Source of the DNA: Caulobacteraceae bacterium
GTDB lineage: Bacteria > Pseudomonadota > Alphaproteobacteria > Caulobacterales > Caulobacteraceae
Assembly (NCBI GenBank): GCA_947476555.1
Contig: CANJRI010000024.1
Location: 1-32,204 of the forward strand
DNA length: 32,204 bases
Direction of reading: 5' to 3'
The position numbers and the translations under genes were made by a program. The stretch's first letter is position 1. Each line of letters starts with the position of its first letter. The notes below the pieces were generated by a model. That model saw only the letters and a list, made by a program, of their open reading frames with translations. It was not told where the DNA came from and did no database searches. Shown here piece after piece: positions 7,398 through 14,805 of this stretch.

Positions 7398-8876
7398 ATG
7401 CAGAACTACGAGATGCTGATCGACGGACGTTGGGCGCCGGCCGCCGACGGCCAGGTCTTCCAGTCCGACAACCCCTTCACCGGCAAGCCCTGGGCGGTCA
7501 TTCCGCGCGCCGGCCTGCAGGATGTGGATCGGGCGATCGAGGCGGCGTGGGCCGCCTTCCGCGCGCCCGCCTGGCGTGGACTGACCGCCAGCGCGCGGGG
7601 TCTGTTGCTCTATCGCCTGGCCGATCTCATCGAAGCCGAGGCCGATCGCCTGGCGGCGGTCGAAACCCGCGACAACGGCAAGCTGATCAACGAGATGCGC
7701 GGCCAGCTGCGCTACCTGCCGCAATGGTATCGCTATTTCGGCGGCCTGGCGGACAAGGTCGAAGGCCGGGTCATCCCCATCGACAAGCCGGGGGTCTTCA
7801 ATTTCACCCGCGAGGAGCCGCTCGGCGTCATCGCGGTGATCACCCCCTGGAACTCGCCGCTCATGCTCGCGGCGTGGAAACTGGCGCCGGCCCTGGCGGC
7901 CGGCAACACCGTCGTCTGGAAGCCCTCGGAGTACTCCTCCGCATCTGCGCTCGAGTTGGGGCCGCTGTTCGAGAAAGCCGGATTTCCGCCGGGCGTAGTC
8001 AACATCGTCACCGGCTTCGGGTCCGATATCGGCGACCGCCTGGTCACCCATCCCAAGGTCGCCAAGGTCGCGTTCACGGGCGGCGACGCCACGGGCGAGG
8101 CCGTCTATCGCGCGGCGGCCAAGCACATCAAGCCGGTGACCCTGGAACTTGGCGGCAAGTCCGCCAACATCGTGTTCGAGGACTGCGTGCTGGATGACGC
8201 CGTCAACGGCGTGGTGTCCGGGATATTCGCCGCCAGCGGCCAGACCTGCATCGCCGGCTCGCGGGCCCTGGTCCAGCGGTCAATCTACGATAGTTTCGTC
8301 GAGAAGCTGGTCGCCCTGTCCAAGACCGCCCGCATGGGCGATCCCTCGGCCGACACCACCCAGGTGGGGCCCATCACCACCCAGCCGCAGTACCGCAAGA
8401 TCCTGGAATACATAGACATCGCGCGAGGGGAGGGCGCCACCGCCGTCCTCGGCGGCGCCGCGGCTACCCGCCCGGAATGCGGCGACGGCTGGTTCGTGGA
8501 GCCGACCATCTTCGTGGGCGTCAAACCCGACATGCGCATCGCCCAGGAAGAGGTGTTCGGTCCGGTGCTGGCCGTCATCCCCTTCGACACCGAGGACGAG
8601 GCGATCGAGATCGCCAACTCTACCCAGTTCGGCCTCGCCGCCGGGGCCTGGACCCAGAACATCGGCCGCGCCCTTCGGCTGTCGGAGAAGCTCGAGGCCG
8701 GCACCGTGTGGATCAACACCTACCGCGCGGTCAGCTACCTCTCCCCGTTCGGCGGCTACAAGCGCTCGGGCATCGGCCGGGAAAGCGGCCTGACCGCGAT
8801 CAAGGAATACCTGCAGGAGAAGAGCGTGTGGATCGACGCCCAGGGGGCGCCATCCAACCCCTTCGTCATGCGCTGA
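7398..8876 (+). CDS. NAD(P)-dependent aldehyde dehydrogenase
   Basis: 492 residues, the normal size for the ALDH superfamily. The ATG at 7398 is preferred over GTG at 7395 because GGGAAAG sits directly upstream. Landmarks: ITPWNSPLMLAAWKLAPAL (cofactor-binding strand with the oxyanion Asn), KPSEYSS, the Rossmann segment FTGGDATGEAVY, catalytic general base Glu250 in ELGGKS, nucleophile Cys284 in SGQTCIAGSR, EEVFGPVLAVIPF and the C-terminal SPFGGYKRSGIGRE. It oxidises an aldehyde to an acid in the cytoplasm. It is the second gene of the plus arm, 67 bases after the lactonase-like gene. It could take the semialdehyde made by the dehydrogenase at 3447 or the omega-hydroxyacid-derived aldehyde from an opened lactone. 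Substrate specificity is not determinable here. Confidence 0.95.
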   Translation: MQNYEMLIDGRWAPAADGQVFQSDNPFTGKPWAVIPRAGLQDVDRAIEAAWAAFRAPAWRGLTASARGLLLYRLADLIEAEADRLAAVETRDNGKLINEMRGQLRYLPQWYRYFGGLADKVEGRVIPIDKPGVFNFTREEPLGVIAVITPWNSPLMLAAWKLAPALAAGNTVVWKPSEYSSASALELGPLFEKAGFPPGVVNIVTGFGSDIGDRLVTHPKVAKVAFTGGDATGEAVYRAAAKHIKPVTLELGGKSANIVFEDCVLDDAVNGVVSGIFAASGQTCIAGSRALVQRSIYDSFVEKLVALSKTARMGDPSADTTQVGPITTQPQYRKILEYIDIARGEGATAVLGGAAATRPECGDGWFVEPTIFVGVKPDMRIAQEEVFGPVLAVIPFDTEDEAIEIANSTQFGLAAGAWTQNIGRALRLSEKLEAGTVWINTYRAVSYLSPFGGYKRSGIGRESGLTAIKEYLQEKSVWIDAQGAPSNPFVMR

Positions 8877-8923
8877 AGACCAAAGCGAAGCACCGTAGAG
8901 ACGGTCGAGAGGGAGGAAACGTC

Positions 8924-10030
8924 ATGGGAAATCTTGCCCGAACATCCTGGGTGGCCCTGCTGGGCGCCACGGTCCTGGCCGGTTGCAGCCAAGGGGAGGC
9001 GCCAAAGGGGGCGCCCGCTAAGCAGCCGGCGGCGGCGGACTGCGGGCCGAACGGGGACGTGGCTTACGTCTGCGGCGTGCAGAACCTGGAAGATCTGGTG
9101 CAGGTCCCGGGCAAGCCCATCGTTCTGGCGGCCAGCTATGGCCTGGCCCTTGGCGAACGCAGCTTCACCGTGATCGACACGCCGACGCGCAAGGCCTCGC
9201 CGCTGAGGATGCTGCCGGCCAGCGCGCGCCCCGTGGCGCCGTATGGCGCCTGTCCGGGCCCGGTGGACATGGACAAGTTCTCGCCGCACGGCATCGCCCT
9301 GCGGGAAAACGCGAACGGTGTGCACACGCTCTACGTGGTGAACCACAGCGCGCGGGAGTCCATCGAGGTGTTCAACTTCGACGCGCGCGGGGAGGAGTTC
9401 ACGGCCCAGTGGGTGGGCTGTGTGGTGATGCCCGACGGCGTCGCGGCCAATGCGGTCGTGCCGCTCAAGGACGGCGGTTTCCTGCTGACAAAGTTTTTCG
9501 ACCCGCGGCTCGGCAAGCCGCCGTTCAACCAGTTCCTGGCCAACAAGCGGATCGGGGCGGTGCTACGCTGGCATCCGCGCGACGGCATCAGCCAGGTGCC
9601 CGGGACCGCCAGCATGGCCAACAACGGCGCCATCGTTTCCCCGGACGAGACGTGGCTCTATTTCACCTCGTGGGTGGACCGCACCTTGACCCGCTTGCCG
9701 CTGAACGGTCCTGGCGAGTCGAAGACCATCAGCGTCGACTTCATGCCGGACAACATCCGCTTCGACCCGAATGGCGCCCTGCTGGTCGCCGGCCAGATCA
9801 ACACCCTGCCGGGGATCGTGGCCTGCAAGAAGGCGGTCTGCCCCATGGACTGGGCCGTGGCGCGCGTCGATCCGGAAACCCTCGCCGTCAGCTACCTCTA
9901 CTGGGAGAAGGGAAACCCGACCTTCGCCGCCGCCACCACCGCGCTACAGGTGGGCGACGAGTTCTGGCTGGGCACCTTCGTCGGCGGCTCCCTGGCGGTC
10001 GCGCCGGTTCCGGAGAAGCCGCTCCAGTAA
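8924..10030 (+). CDS. Paraoxonase/SMP-30-like six-bladed propeller lipoprotein
   Basis: 368 residues starting at the ATG at 8924, with GGAGGAAAC upstream. A lipoprotein signal ends in the lipobox LAGC (Cys20), so the mature protein should be membrane-anchored in the periplasm. The propeller resembles paraoxonases: SPHGIALRENANGVHTLYVV followed by NHSARESIEVFNF matches the PON region around the two active-site histidines. The later calcium-ligand positions also look kept: an Asn in VAANAVVPL, NNGAIVSPDE, and MPDNIRFDPNG. The usual Asn-Asp pair at the first of these is Asn-Ala here. PON-type enzymes hydrolyse lactones and aryl esters with calcium. It is third in the plus arm, 47 bases after ALDH. 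Activity is inferred; a non-catalytic propeller is possible. Confidence 0.75.
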   Translation: MGNLARTSWVALLGATVLAGCSQGEAPKGAPAKQPAAADCGPNGDVAYVCGVQNLEDLVQVPGKPIVLAASYGLALGERSFTVIDTPTRKASPLRMLPASARPVAPYGACPGPVDMDKFSPHGIALRENANGVHTLYVVNHSARESIEVFNFDARGEEFTAQWVGCVVMPDGVAANAVVPLKDGGFLLTKFFDPRLGKPPFNQFLANKRIGAVLRWHPRDGISQVPGTASMANNGAIVSPDETWLYFTSWVDRTLTRLPLNGPGESKTISVDFMPDNIRFDPNGALLVAGQINTLPGIVACKKAVCPMDWAVARVDPETLAVSYLYWEKGNPTFAAATTALQVGDEFWLGTFVGGSLAVAPVPEKPLQ

Positions 10031-10044
10031 CCGGCTGATCGGCC

Positions 10045-10527
10045 TTAGGCGGGCTTCTTGCGATACGTGTCGTGGCAACCCTTGCAGGTGCCGCCGAGCG
10101 GGGTCAGCTGGGCGCGGAAATCCTGCTGGGTCTTGGCCCCGCCGGCGGCCAGCGACAGCTTCGCCAGTTCGTCGAAGCGCTTGAGCACGTCGGCCCGGTG
10201 CTCCCAGGTGGCCGGGGTGGCGGAGCTGTCGGGGTCGCTCGCCGACTTGGCGGGGAACAGGTCCTTGGACTTCTTGGCGTTGGCGGCCACTGCGGTCATC
10301 AGCGCCTTGACCTTGACCGGGTCCCAGGCGGTCTGGCCGGTGGCGAAGCCGCTCGCCTGCTTCATCTGCCCGGCGATCGCCTTCATGGTCGCCTGCCGCG
10401 ACGAGACGGTGGGATTGGCGGCCTGGCCCGACCATGCGGAGGCGCAGGCGACCAGCGCGACCGTGAGGCCCAGCGCGTTCAACCGCCGACGTCCAAGGCT
10501 TCCGCCCGCCTTATCTGAAACCACCAT
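10045..10527 (-). CDS. Class II c-type cytochrome (cytochrome c'/c-556 type)
   Basis: About 160 residues. The N-terminus is a signal peptide (RRRLNALGLTVALVACASAW) with likely cleavage after GQA, followed by a helical bundle of about 125 residues. A single haem-attachment motif CKGCHDTYRKK lies at the extreme C-terminus, the hallmark of class II cytochromes; the N-terminal Met that ligates haem in c-556 members may be in RQATMKAI. The ATG at 10527 is preferred over the one at 10536 because GGGA precedes it at usable spacing. It acts in the periplasm as a monohaem electron carrier or NO-binding protein. It ends 14 bases from the convergent paraoxonase-like gene and stands alone. A continuous open frame running further upstream is coincidental antisense to the next gene. 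Confidence 0.85.
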   Translation of the reverse strand: MVVSDKAGGSLGRRRLNALGLTVALVACASAWSGQAANPTVSSRQATMKAIAGQMKQASGFATGQTAWDPVKVKALMTAVAANAKKSKDLFPAKSASDPDSSATPATWEHRADVLKRFDELAKLSLAAGGAKTQQDFRAQLTPLGGTCKGCHDTYRKKPA

Positions 10528-10679
10528 AAGTCCCATCCTGTGCTGACGTCCGCACCTGCGGCCGTCTTCGAAAACCCGGGCCATAGCTGAGGCCGCGATC
10601 ATGGGGCGAGGATGTGCGGCGGCGCCTGAATGCCCCATGAATGCCGAGAACTGTGGCCGGTCATCCGTTTCGGCCGGCG

Positions 10680-12290
10680 CTAGCTCGCGCCCTTCAGACA
10701 CAGGTAGCGCGCCCGGTGGAAATTGGCGGCGCTGTCGACCCAGCCGGTCACCCGCGGGCTGACCAGGTTGGAGTTCACCACGAAATACATCGGGATGAAG
10801 GCCTCTTCGTCGAGCATCAGCTGCTCGGCGCGGGCCAGCAGCGCCGCTCGCCGCGCGCCGTCCGGCTCGTTGTCCGCCGCCCCCAGCAGAGCGTCGTAGG
10901 CGGGGTTCTTGTAGTCCCCGTAGTTCTGCGCGCCGGTGGCCGAATGCATCAGGCCGAGGAAGGTCACGGGATCGTTGAAGTCGGCGATCCACTGCATCGA
11001 CCCGACATCGAAGTTCCGGTTGCGATAGGCCGCGAAGGCGATGCCGCCCTCGTTCTGCTCGATGGTCATCTCCACGCCGATGGCCCGCCAGTCGGCCTGG
11101 GTGGCCTCGGCCAGCAGCAGGGTGTTGGTGTTGTTGGCGGCCGTGAGGGTCAGCCGCAACGGCCGTTCGGGCCCATAGCCGGCTTCCTTCAACAGGGCCC
11201 TCGCCCGCGCCTGCCGCTCGGCGAAGGGCAGGCTGGCCCACGAGAGGCGGGGCCGCTTGGCGGACTCGACATAATTGGCGATCGGCGGCGGGACGAAGGC
11301 GTAGGCGGGAGCCTGGCCCGCCCGCATCAGCTTGGTGGTTATGAACTCGCGGTCGACCCCCATGGAGAGCGCCCGGCGCACGCGGATGTCGCGCAGCGCC
11401 GGCACGTCGCGGGTGTTCAGCGACATATAGGCCGTGGCCAGCCCGACCCCGGTGTGGGGATAGCCTGGCATGGTTTTCTGCAGCCGCTGGAAACGGTTGG
11501 TCTGGAAGCGGGTGTTGAGGTCGAGCTCGCCGCGCGCCACCTGCCGCTCGGCGGTGATGGCGTCCGGGGTCGGGTAGTAGTTGATCCGGTCGATGCAGAC
11601 GTTGGCGGCGTCGTGGAAGCGGGGGTTCTTGGCGACCGTGATCCGGTCGCCCAGTCGCCAGGCCTCGAGCTTGAAGGCGCCGTTGGAGACATAGCGGCCC
11701 GGCTTGACCCAGTCGTCCCCGTACCGCTCCACCACATGGCGCGGCGCCGGGAAGAAGCTCTGATGCTTGGCCAGCTCCAGCAGGTAGGGGACGGGATGCT
11801 CGAGCTGGATCTCCAGCGTGAGCCGGTCGATGGCGCGGACGCCCACCGCCTCCAGCGGCGCCTTGCCCTCGGTCACCGCCTGGCCGTTCTTCACGACCGC
11901 GACGAGGTAGGCGTAGATCGAGGCGGTCTTCGGGTCGAGCACCCGGCGCAGGCCAAAGACGAAGTCGTCCGCGGTGACCGGCGTCCCGTCGGACCAGACC
12001 GCTTCGCGCAGGTGGAACGTCCAGGTCAGGCCATCGGGGCTGGTCTCCCACCGCAGCGCCGCGCCCGGGGCGGGCGATCCGTCCGGCGCGTCGGTGGTCA
12101 ATCCCTCCATCAGGTCGCTGATCACCGTCGCCTCGTCGACCAGGTTGGACTTGTGGGGGTCCAGGGTCGCCGGCTCCAGGTTGTTGCCGTACTCGAGGCA
12201 GACCTCCCCCGCCGGACAGGCCGGACGGCGAGCCGTGTCCTGGCATGCGCCAAGGGCGGCGAAGGCGAGCAGCAGCGCGAGAATCCTCAT
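10680..12290 (-). CDS. ABC transporter peptide-binding lipoprotein (OppA/SBP family 5)
   Basis: 536 residues. The start at 12290 gives a lipoprotein signal ending in LGAC (Cys18), then the family-5 substrate-binding fold: GNNLEPATLDPHKSNLVDE, VISDLMEGLTTDAPDGS, WTFHLREAVWSDGTPVTADD, FVFGLRRVLDP, and the C-terminal lobe with VGSMQWIADFNDPVTFLGL. Tethered in the periplasm, such proteins deliver oligopeptides or similar solutes to an Opp/Dpp permease. No permease or ATPase genes are adjacent, so it is an orphan binding protein or works with a distant transporter. It follows usg by 32 bases in the same direction and probably shares its promoter. The longer in-frame extension upstream overlaps usg in another frame and is not coding. 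Confidence 0.9.
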   Translation of the reverse strand: MRILALLLAFAALGACQDTARRPACPAGEVCLEYGNNLEPATLDPHKSNLVDEATVISDLMEGLTTDAPDGSPAPGAALRWETSPDGLTWTFHLREAVWSDGTPVTADDFVFGLRRVLDPKTASIYAYLVAVVKNGQAVTEGKAPLEAVGVRAIDRLTLEIQLEHPVPYLLELAKHQSFFPAPRHVVERYGDDWVKPGRYVSNGAFKLEAWRLGDRITVAKNPRFHDAANVCIDRINYYPTPDAITAERQVARGELDLNTRFQTNRFQRLQKTMPGYPHTGVGLATAYMSLNTRDVPALRDIRVRRALSMGVDREFITTKLMRAGQAPAYAFVPPPIANYVESAKRPRLSWASLPFAERQARARALLKEAGYGPERPLRLTLTAANNTNTLLLAEATQADWRAIGVEMTIEQNEGGIAFAAYRNRNFDVGSMQWIADFNDPVTFLGLMHSATGAQNYGDYKNPAYDALLGAADNEPDGARRAALLARAEQLMLDEEAFIPMYFVVNSNLVSPRVTGWVDSAANFHRARYLCLKGAS

Positions 12291-12322
12291 CCGCCCATCA
12301 CGCCACGGCGTGGGCCCGGAGG

Positions 12323-12595
12323 CTAGTGCAGCTTGAATTCCGCTCCGATGGCCTTGAGTTCGGCCGGCTTGATCAGGCGGCTGTGGCCCACCGTCACCTT
12401 GAACAGCGGGCCGTCCAGGGTCCGGGTCCAGAAGTCGAGGAACTTCGTCAGCGCGGGAAACCGGGGGAACAGATCGTAGTCCTGCCAAACGTAGGCCTGC
12501 AGCAGGGCGGGATGGTCAGGCAACCGATAAAGGATCTCCGCGGTGGTCAGCCCGTAGCCCTCCATCTGCTTACGGAAATCCGGAGACGCTTGCAT
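12323..12595 (-). CDS. usg: Usg family protein (unknown function)
   Basis: 90 residues. Recognisable as the small alphaproteobacterial Usg family from GYGLTTAEILYRLPDHPALL, AYVWQDYDLFPRFPALTKFL and VGHSRLIKPAELKAIGAEFKLH. The ATG at 12595 is chosen over a GTG at 12610 because GAGG lies 8 bases upstream of it. No catalytic motif, signal peptide or membrane segment is visible; the protein is small, aromatic-rich and probably cytoplasmic. Homologues are often found near tryptophan biosynthesis genes, hence the name, but here the neighbour is a peptide-binding lipoprotein. Function is unknown. The upstream region holds several regulatory-looking elements. Confidence 0.88.
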   Translation of the reverse strand: MQASPDFRKQMEGYGLTTAEILYRLPDHPALLQAYVWQDYDLFPRFPALTKFLDFWTRTLDGPLFKVTVGHSRLIKPAELKAIGAEFKLH

Positions 12596-12605
12596 GGGCG
12601 ACCTC

Positions 12606-12624
12606 GTCACTGTTGCGCAGTGAC
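12606..12624. promoter_or_regulatory. Perfect 7-base inverted repeat in the usg leader
   Basis: GTCACTG at 12606-12612 and CAGTGAC at 12618-12624 flank a 5-base loop, 11 bases upstream of the usg start codon. It overlaps the region just 5' of the ribosome-binding site, so it could be an operator or an mRNA hairpin limiting translation. Confidence 0.4.
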
Positions 12625-12643
12625 AAGCCTACGCCTGATTCGG

Positions 12644-12695
12644 TGAAATGTTCCTCATTATCAATGTATTAGCACTCACCTGCGGGGATTGCTGC
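12644..12695 (-). promoter_or_regulatory. usg promoter region with Fur-like and CIRCE-like elements
   Basis: On the minus strand, the 19 bases from 12662 to 12644 match 13 of 19 positions of the classical Fur box and include GATAAT, a 5/6 match to a -10. Next to it on the plus strand, TTAGCACTC (12669-12677), nine bases, then GATTGCTGC (12687-12695) matches the HrcA operator CIRCE at 15 of 18 fixed positions: left half perfect, right half 6/9. Both are pattern matches only. The AT-rich content makes this the clear promoter area for usg and the binding-protein gene. Confidence 0.4.
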
Positions 12696-12742
12696 CAGGC
12701 CGCCCGCCCGGCGGGCGCCTGGCCCCCACCGTGCCCGGAAAC

Positions 12743-13318
12743 TCAGCGTGCAGGCACCCGCCACAGGTAGATCGTGTTGCCGCCGTCGAGCTCCACGGTC
12801 TGCTCGGGCTGCCAGTCGCCCATGTCGAAGGCGTGGGAGACGATGCGGGTCCCCGGCTTCAGCTCGGCGAGCAGCTTGGGTCGCAGCTTCAGGTTCAGGC
12901 TGGGCAGCAGGTAGAGGGTGACCACCGAGGCCTCCGAGAAGTCGGTCGTGAACAGGTCCTGATTCTTGAAGGTGACGAGGTTGGTCACACCGGCCTGTTT
13001 CGCGTTGGCGTTGGCCTCCGCGATGCGCTGCGGGTCGATATCGATCCCCACGCCGCGGATCCCGAAGGTCTTGGCGGCGGTGACGGGAATGCGCCCGTCG
13101 CCCGAGCCCAGGTCGTAGATCACGTCGCCCGTCTTGACCTCGCCGAGCTTGAGCATGGCGTCGACCACGACCTGCGGGGTGGGTACGTAGATCACGTCCG
13201 GCGTCCGGTTGGGCGCGGGGGCGGCCGGCGCCTGGGCGCTGGCGCTCGGGGTGGAAGGCGGCGCCTGGCAGGCGATCAGCACCAGGGCGAGGGTGGCGGC
13301 GAACGTCGTGGCTTTCAT
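12743..13318 (-). CDS. SAM-dependent methyltransferase with a lipoprotein signal
   Basis: 191 residues. The N-terminus is a signal peptide ending in a lipobox (LVLIAC, Cys17), followed by a Pro/Ala-rich linker to about residue 42. Then comes a class I methyltransferase fold: GDVIYDLGSGDGRIPVTAAK (motif I, SAM binding), GVGIDIDPQRIAEANANAK (acidic motif II), LVTFKNQDLFTTDFSEASVV, LYLLPSLNLKLRPKLLAEL and a final strand ending in LWRVPAR. The start is fixed by the 4-base ATGA overlap with the APC permease gene. An exported methyltransferase is odd because SAM is cytoplasmic. Homologues with signal peptides do occur, but their substrates are unknown. The signal could instead be a membrane anchor that is not translocated. 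Confidence 0.85.
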   Translation of the reverse strand: MKATTFAATLALVLIACQAPPSTPSASAQAPAAPAPNRTPDVIYVPTPQVVVDAMLKLGEVKTGDVIYDLGSGDGRIPVTAAKTFGIRGVGIDIDPQRIAEANANAKQAGVTNLVTFKNQDLFTTDFSEASVVTLYLLPSLNLKLRPKLLAELKPGTRIVSHAFDMGDWQPEQTVELDGGNTIYLWRVPAR

Positions 13319-14640
13319 CGGGCAGGCTCCTTCTTCTGGATGGGGATCAACAGCATCAGACCGACCGCCAGCACCGCCAGCCCGAGGAGGGCGCCGGTCC
13401 GGACATAGGCCAGGCTGGAATAGAGCAGATACGCGTTGGTCACGATGAACAGGGCGGGCAGCACGGGATACAGCGGCACTTTGAAAGGCCGGGCGATGTC
13501 CGGCTCCCGGGCGCGCAGCACGAACAGCGCCACGCCGACCAGCATGAAGAACAGCCAGAACACAGGGGCGGTGTAGTCCACCGCCGTCTGGAAGCCCTGG
13601 CGGGAGGCGGCGCCCGCGGCCACCAGGGCGAGGGCGGCCGCGCCTTGCACCACCAGGCCGCGGCGCGGCGTGGCCGCGCCCTCGTCCCAGCGACCCAGCC
13701 AGGCCAGCGCCGGGTGGTCGCGGCCCAGGGCGTAGGCGGTCCGCGCGCCGGTGAACACCGTGGCGTTGGCGCTGGTCAGGGCCGCGATGGCCACGAACAG
13801 ACTGATCAGCACCGCCCCGCCCTCGCCGAAGGCCCGGCGCATCACCTCCGCCGCCACGGCCTCGGAGCCCGCCATGCCGCCCATGCCCAGGGCGCGCAGA
13901 TAGGCCAGGTTGGCCAGGACGTAGAGCACGGTGACGATGCCGAGGCTGGCGATCAGCATGGGCGCCATCCGCCGCCGGGCGTCCTTCATCTCCGCCGAGA
14001 TATAGGCCGCCTCGTTCCAGCCCCCGAAGGTGAACAGCACGAAGACCAGGACCATCTCGATCGGCGGCCCGCCGGCGGGTCCCGGGCCCGGCGCGGCTTC
14101 GGGCGCGATGAACAGGCCCGCGCCGATCACTGCCGTCAGCCCCGCCACCTCGGCCAGGGTCAGCCAGTTCTGCAGGGCCGAGCCGGCCCGCACCCCGATC
14201 CACTGAACCACGGTGATGATCACCACGATGGCGGCGGCGTAGATCGCCGACGAATAGGGGCCGAGCCGCAGGATCTCGCTGGCGTAGTCGCCGAACACGA
14301 AGGCCAGCACCGCGATGGATCCGGTCTGGATCACCGACAGCCGCGCCCAGCCGTAGAGGAAGCCCAGCCGCTTGCCGAAGGCGCGGGTGAGGTAGCGATA
14401 GTCGCCGCCGGCCTGGGGATAGGTCGAGGCCAACTCGGCGTAGCAGAGCGCGCCGACCAGGGAGATCAGGCCGCCGGCGACCCACGCCCCGATCATCACT
14501 GCGGCGTCGCCGGCGGCGGCCGCCACCAGAGAAGGGGTGCGGAAGATTCCCGCGCCGACCACGATGCCCACCGTCAGGGCGATCGCCTCGCGCATTCCGA
14601 GCGTGGCCTTCAGGCCCGCCTCGCCGCCGCCGTCGTTCAT
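13315..14640 (-). CDS. APC superfamily amino acid permease
   Basis: 441 residues with about 12 hydrophobic segments. The APC signature in TM1 is clear: ALTVGIVVGAGIFRTPSLVA, with the unwound GxGIF that binds the substrate amino group. It is followed by GALCYAELASTYPQAGGDYR and YLTRAFGKRLGFLYGWA in TM3, and FTFGGWNEAAYISAEMKDAR in TM6, also at the substrate site. The C-terminal REPDIARPFKVPLYPVLPAL resembles LAT-type exchangers. It should carry amino acids across the inner membrane. It is cotranscribed and translationally coupled with the lipoprotein methyltransferase, an unusual pairing. The start at 14640 is the first ATG in a short divergent gap of 165 bases to the next gene. Confidence 0.92.
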   Translation of the reverse strand: MNDGGGEAGLKATLGMREAIALTVGIVVGAGIFRTPSLVAAAAGDAAVMIGAWVAGGLISLVGALCYAELASTYPQAGGDYRYLTRAFGKRLGFLYGWARLSVIQTGSIAVLAFVFGDYASEILRLGPYSSAIYAAAIVVIITVVQWIGVRAGSALQNWLTLAEVAGLTAVIGAGLFIAPEAAPGPGPAGGPPIEMVLVFVLFTFGGWNEAAYISAEMKDARRRMAPMLIASLGIVTVLYVLANLAYLRALGMGGMAGSEAVAAEVMRRAFGEGGAVLISLFVAIAALTSANATVFTGARTAYALGRDHPALAWLGRWDEGAATPRRGLVVQGAAALALVAAGAASRQGFQTAVDYTAPVFWLFFMLVGVALFVLRAREPDIARPFKVPLYPVLPALFIVTNAYLLYSSLAYVRTGALLGLAVLAVGLMLLIPIQKKEPAR

Positions 14641-14805
14641 CGCGCCCTCCGCGGGCGACCGTCACGCTTGATCTTTGCTGGCATGTGACCGGCTCGCGCG
14701 ATCACGCCTTCGTGACCCGAAATGAACCAAAGCCGCTGCCGGGGGTTTTGGAGGCCGACGGCGGGGGCCGCTTCGTCCGAGGGACAAGCTTTAGGAGATT
14801 TGAGA

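Noticed and set aside
8477..8923. N-terminal extension of the paraoxonase-like lipoprotein into the ALDH gene
   Set aside because: It is the out-of-frame shadow of ALDH; the GGAGGA site and lipoprotein signal fix the start at 8924.
10045..12246. A continuous minus-strand open frame of over 700 codons spanning the cytochrome and the peptide-binding gene
   Set aside because: Only the last 160 codons (haem protein with signal peptide) look like protein. The rest is Arg/Gly/Ala-rich sequence overlapping the clear peptide-binding lipoprotein frame.
12743..14665. Apparent fusion of the methyltransferase to a 450-codon N-terminal region
   Set aside because: The upstream part is an Arg/Gly-rich shadow of the APC permease, which is clearly coding in the other frame; the ATGA overlap marks the true start at 13318.
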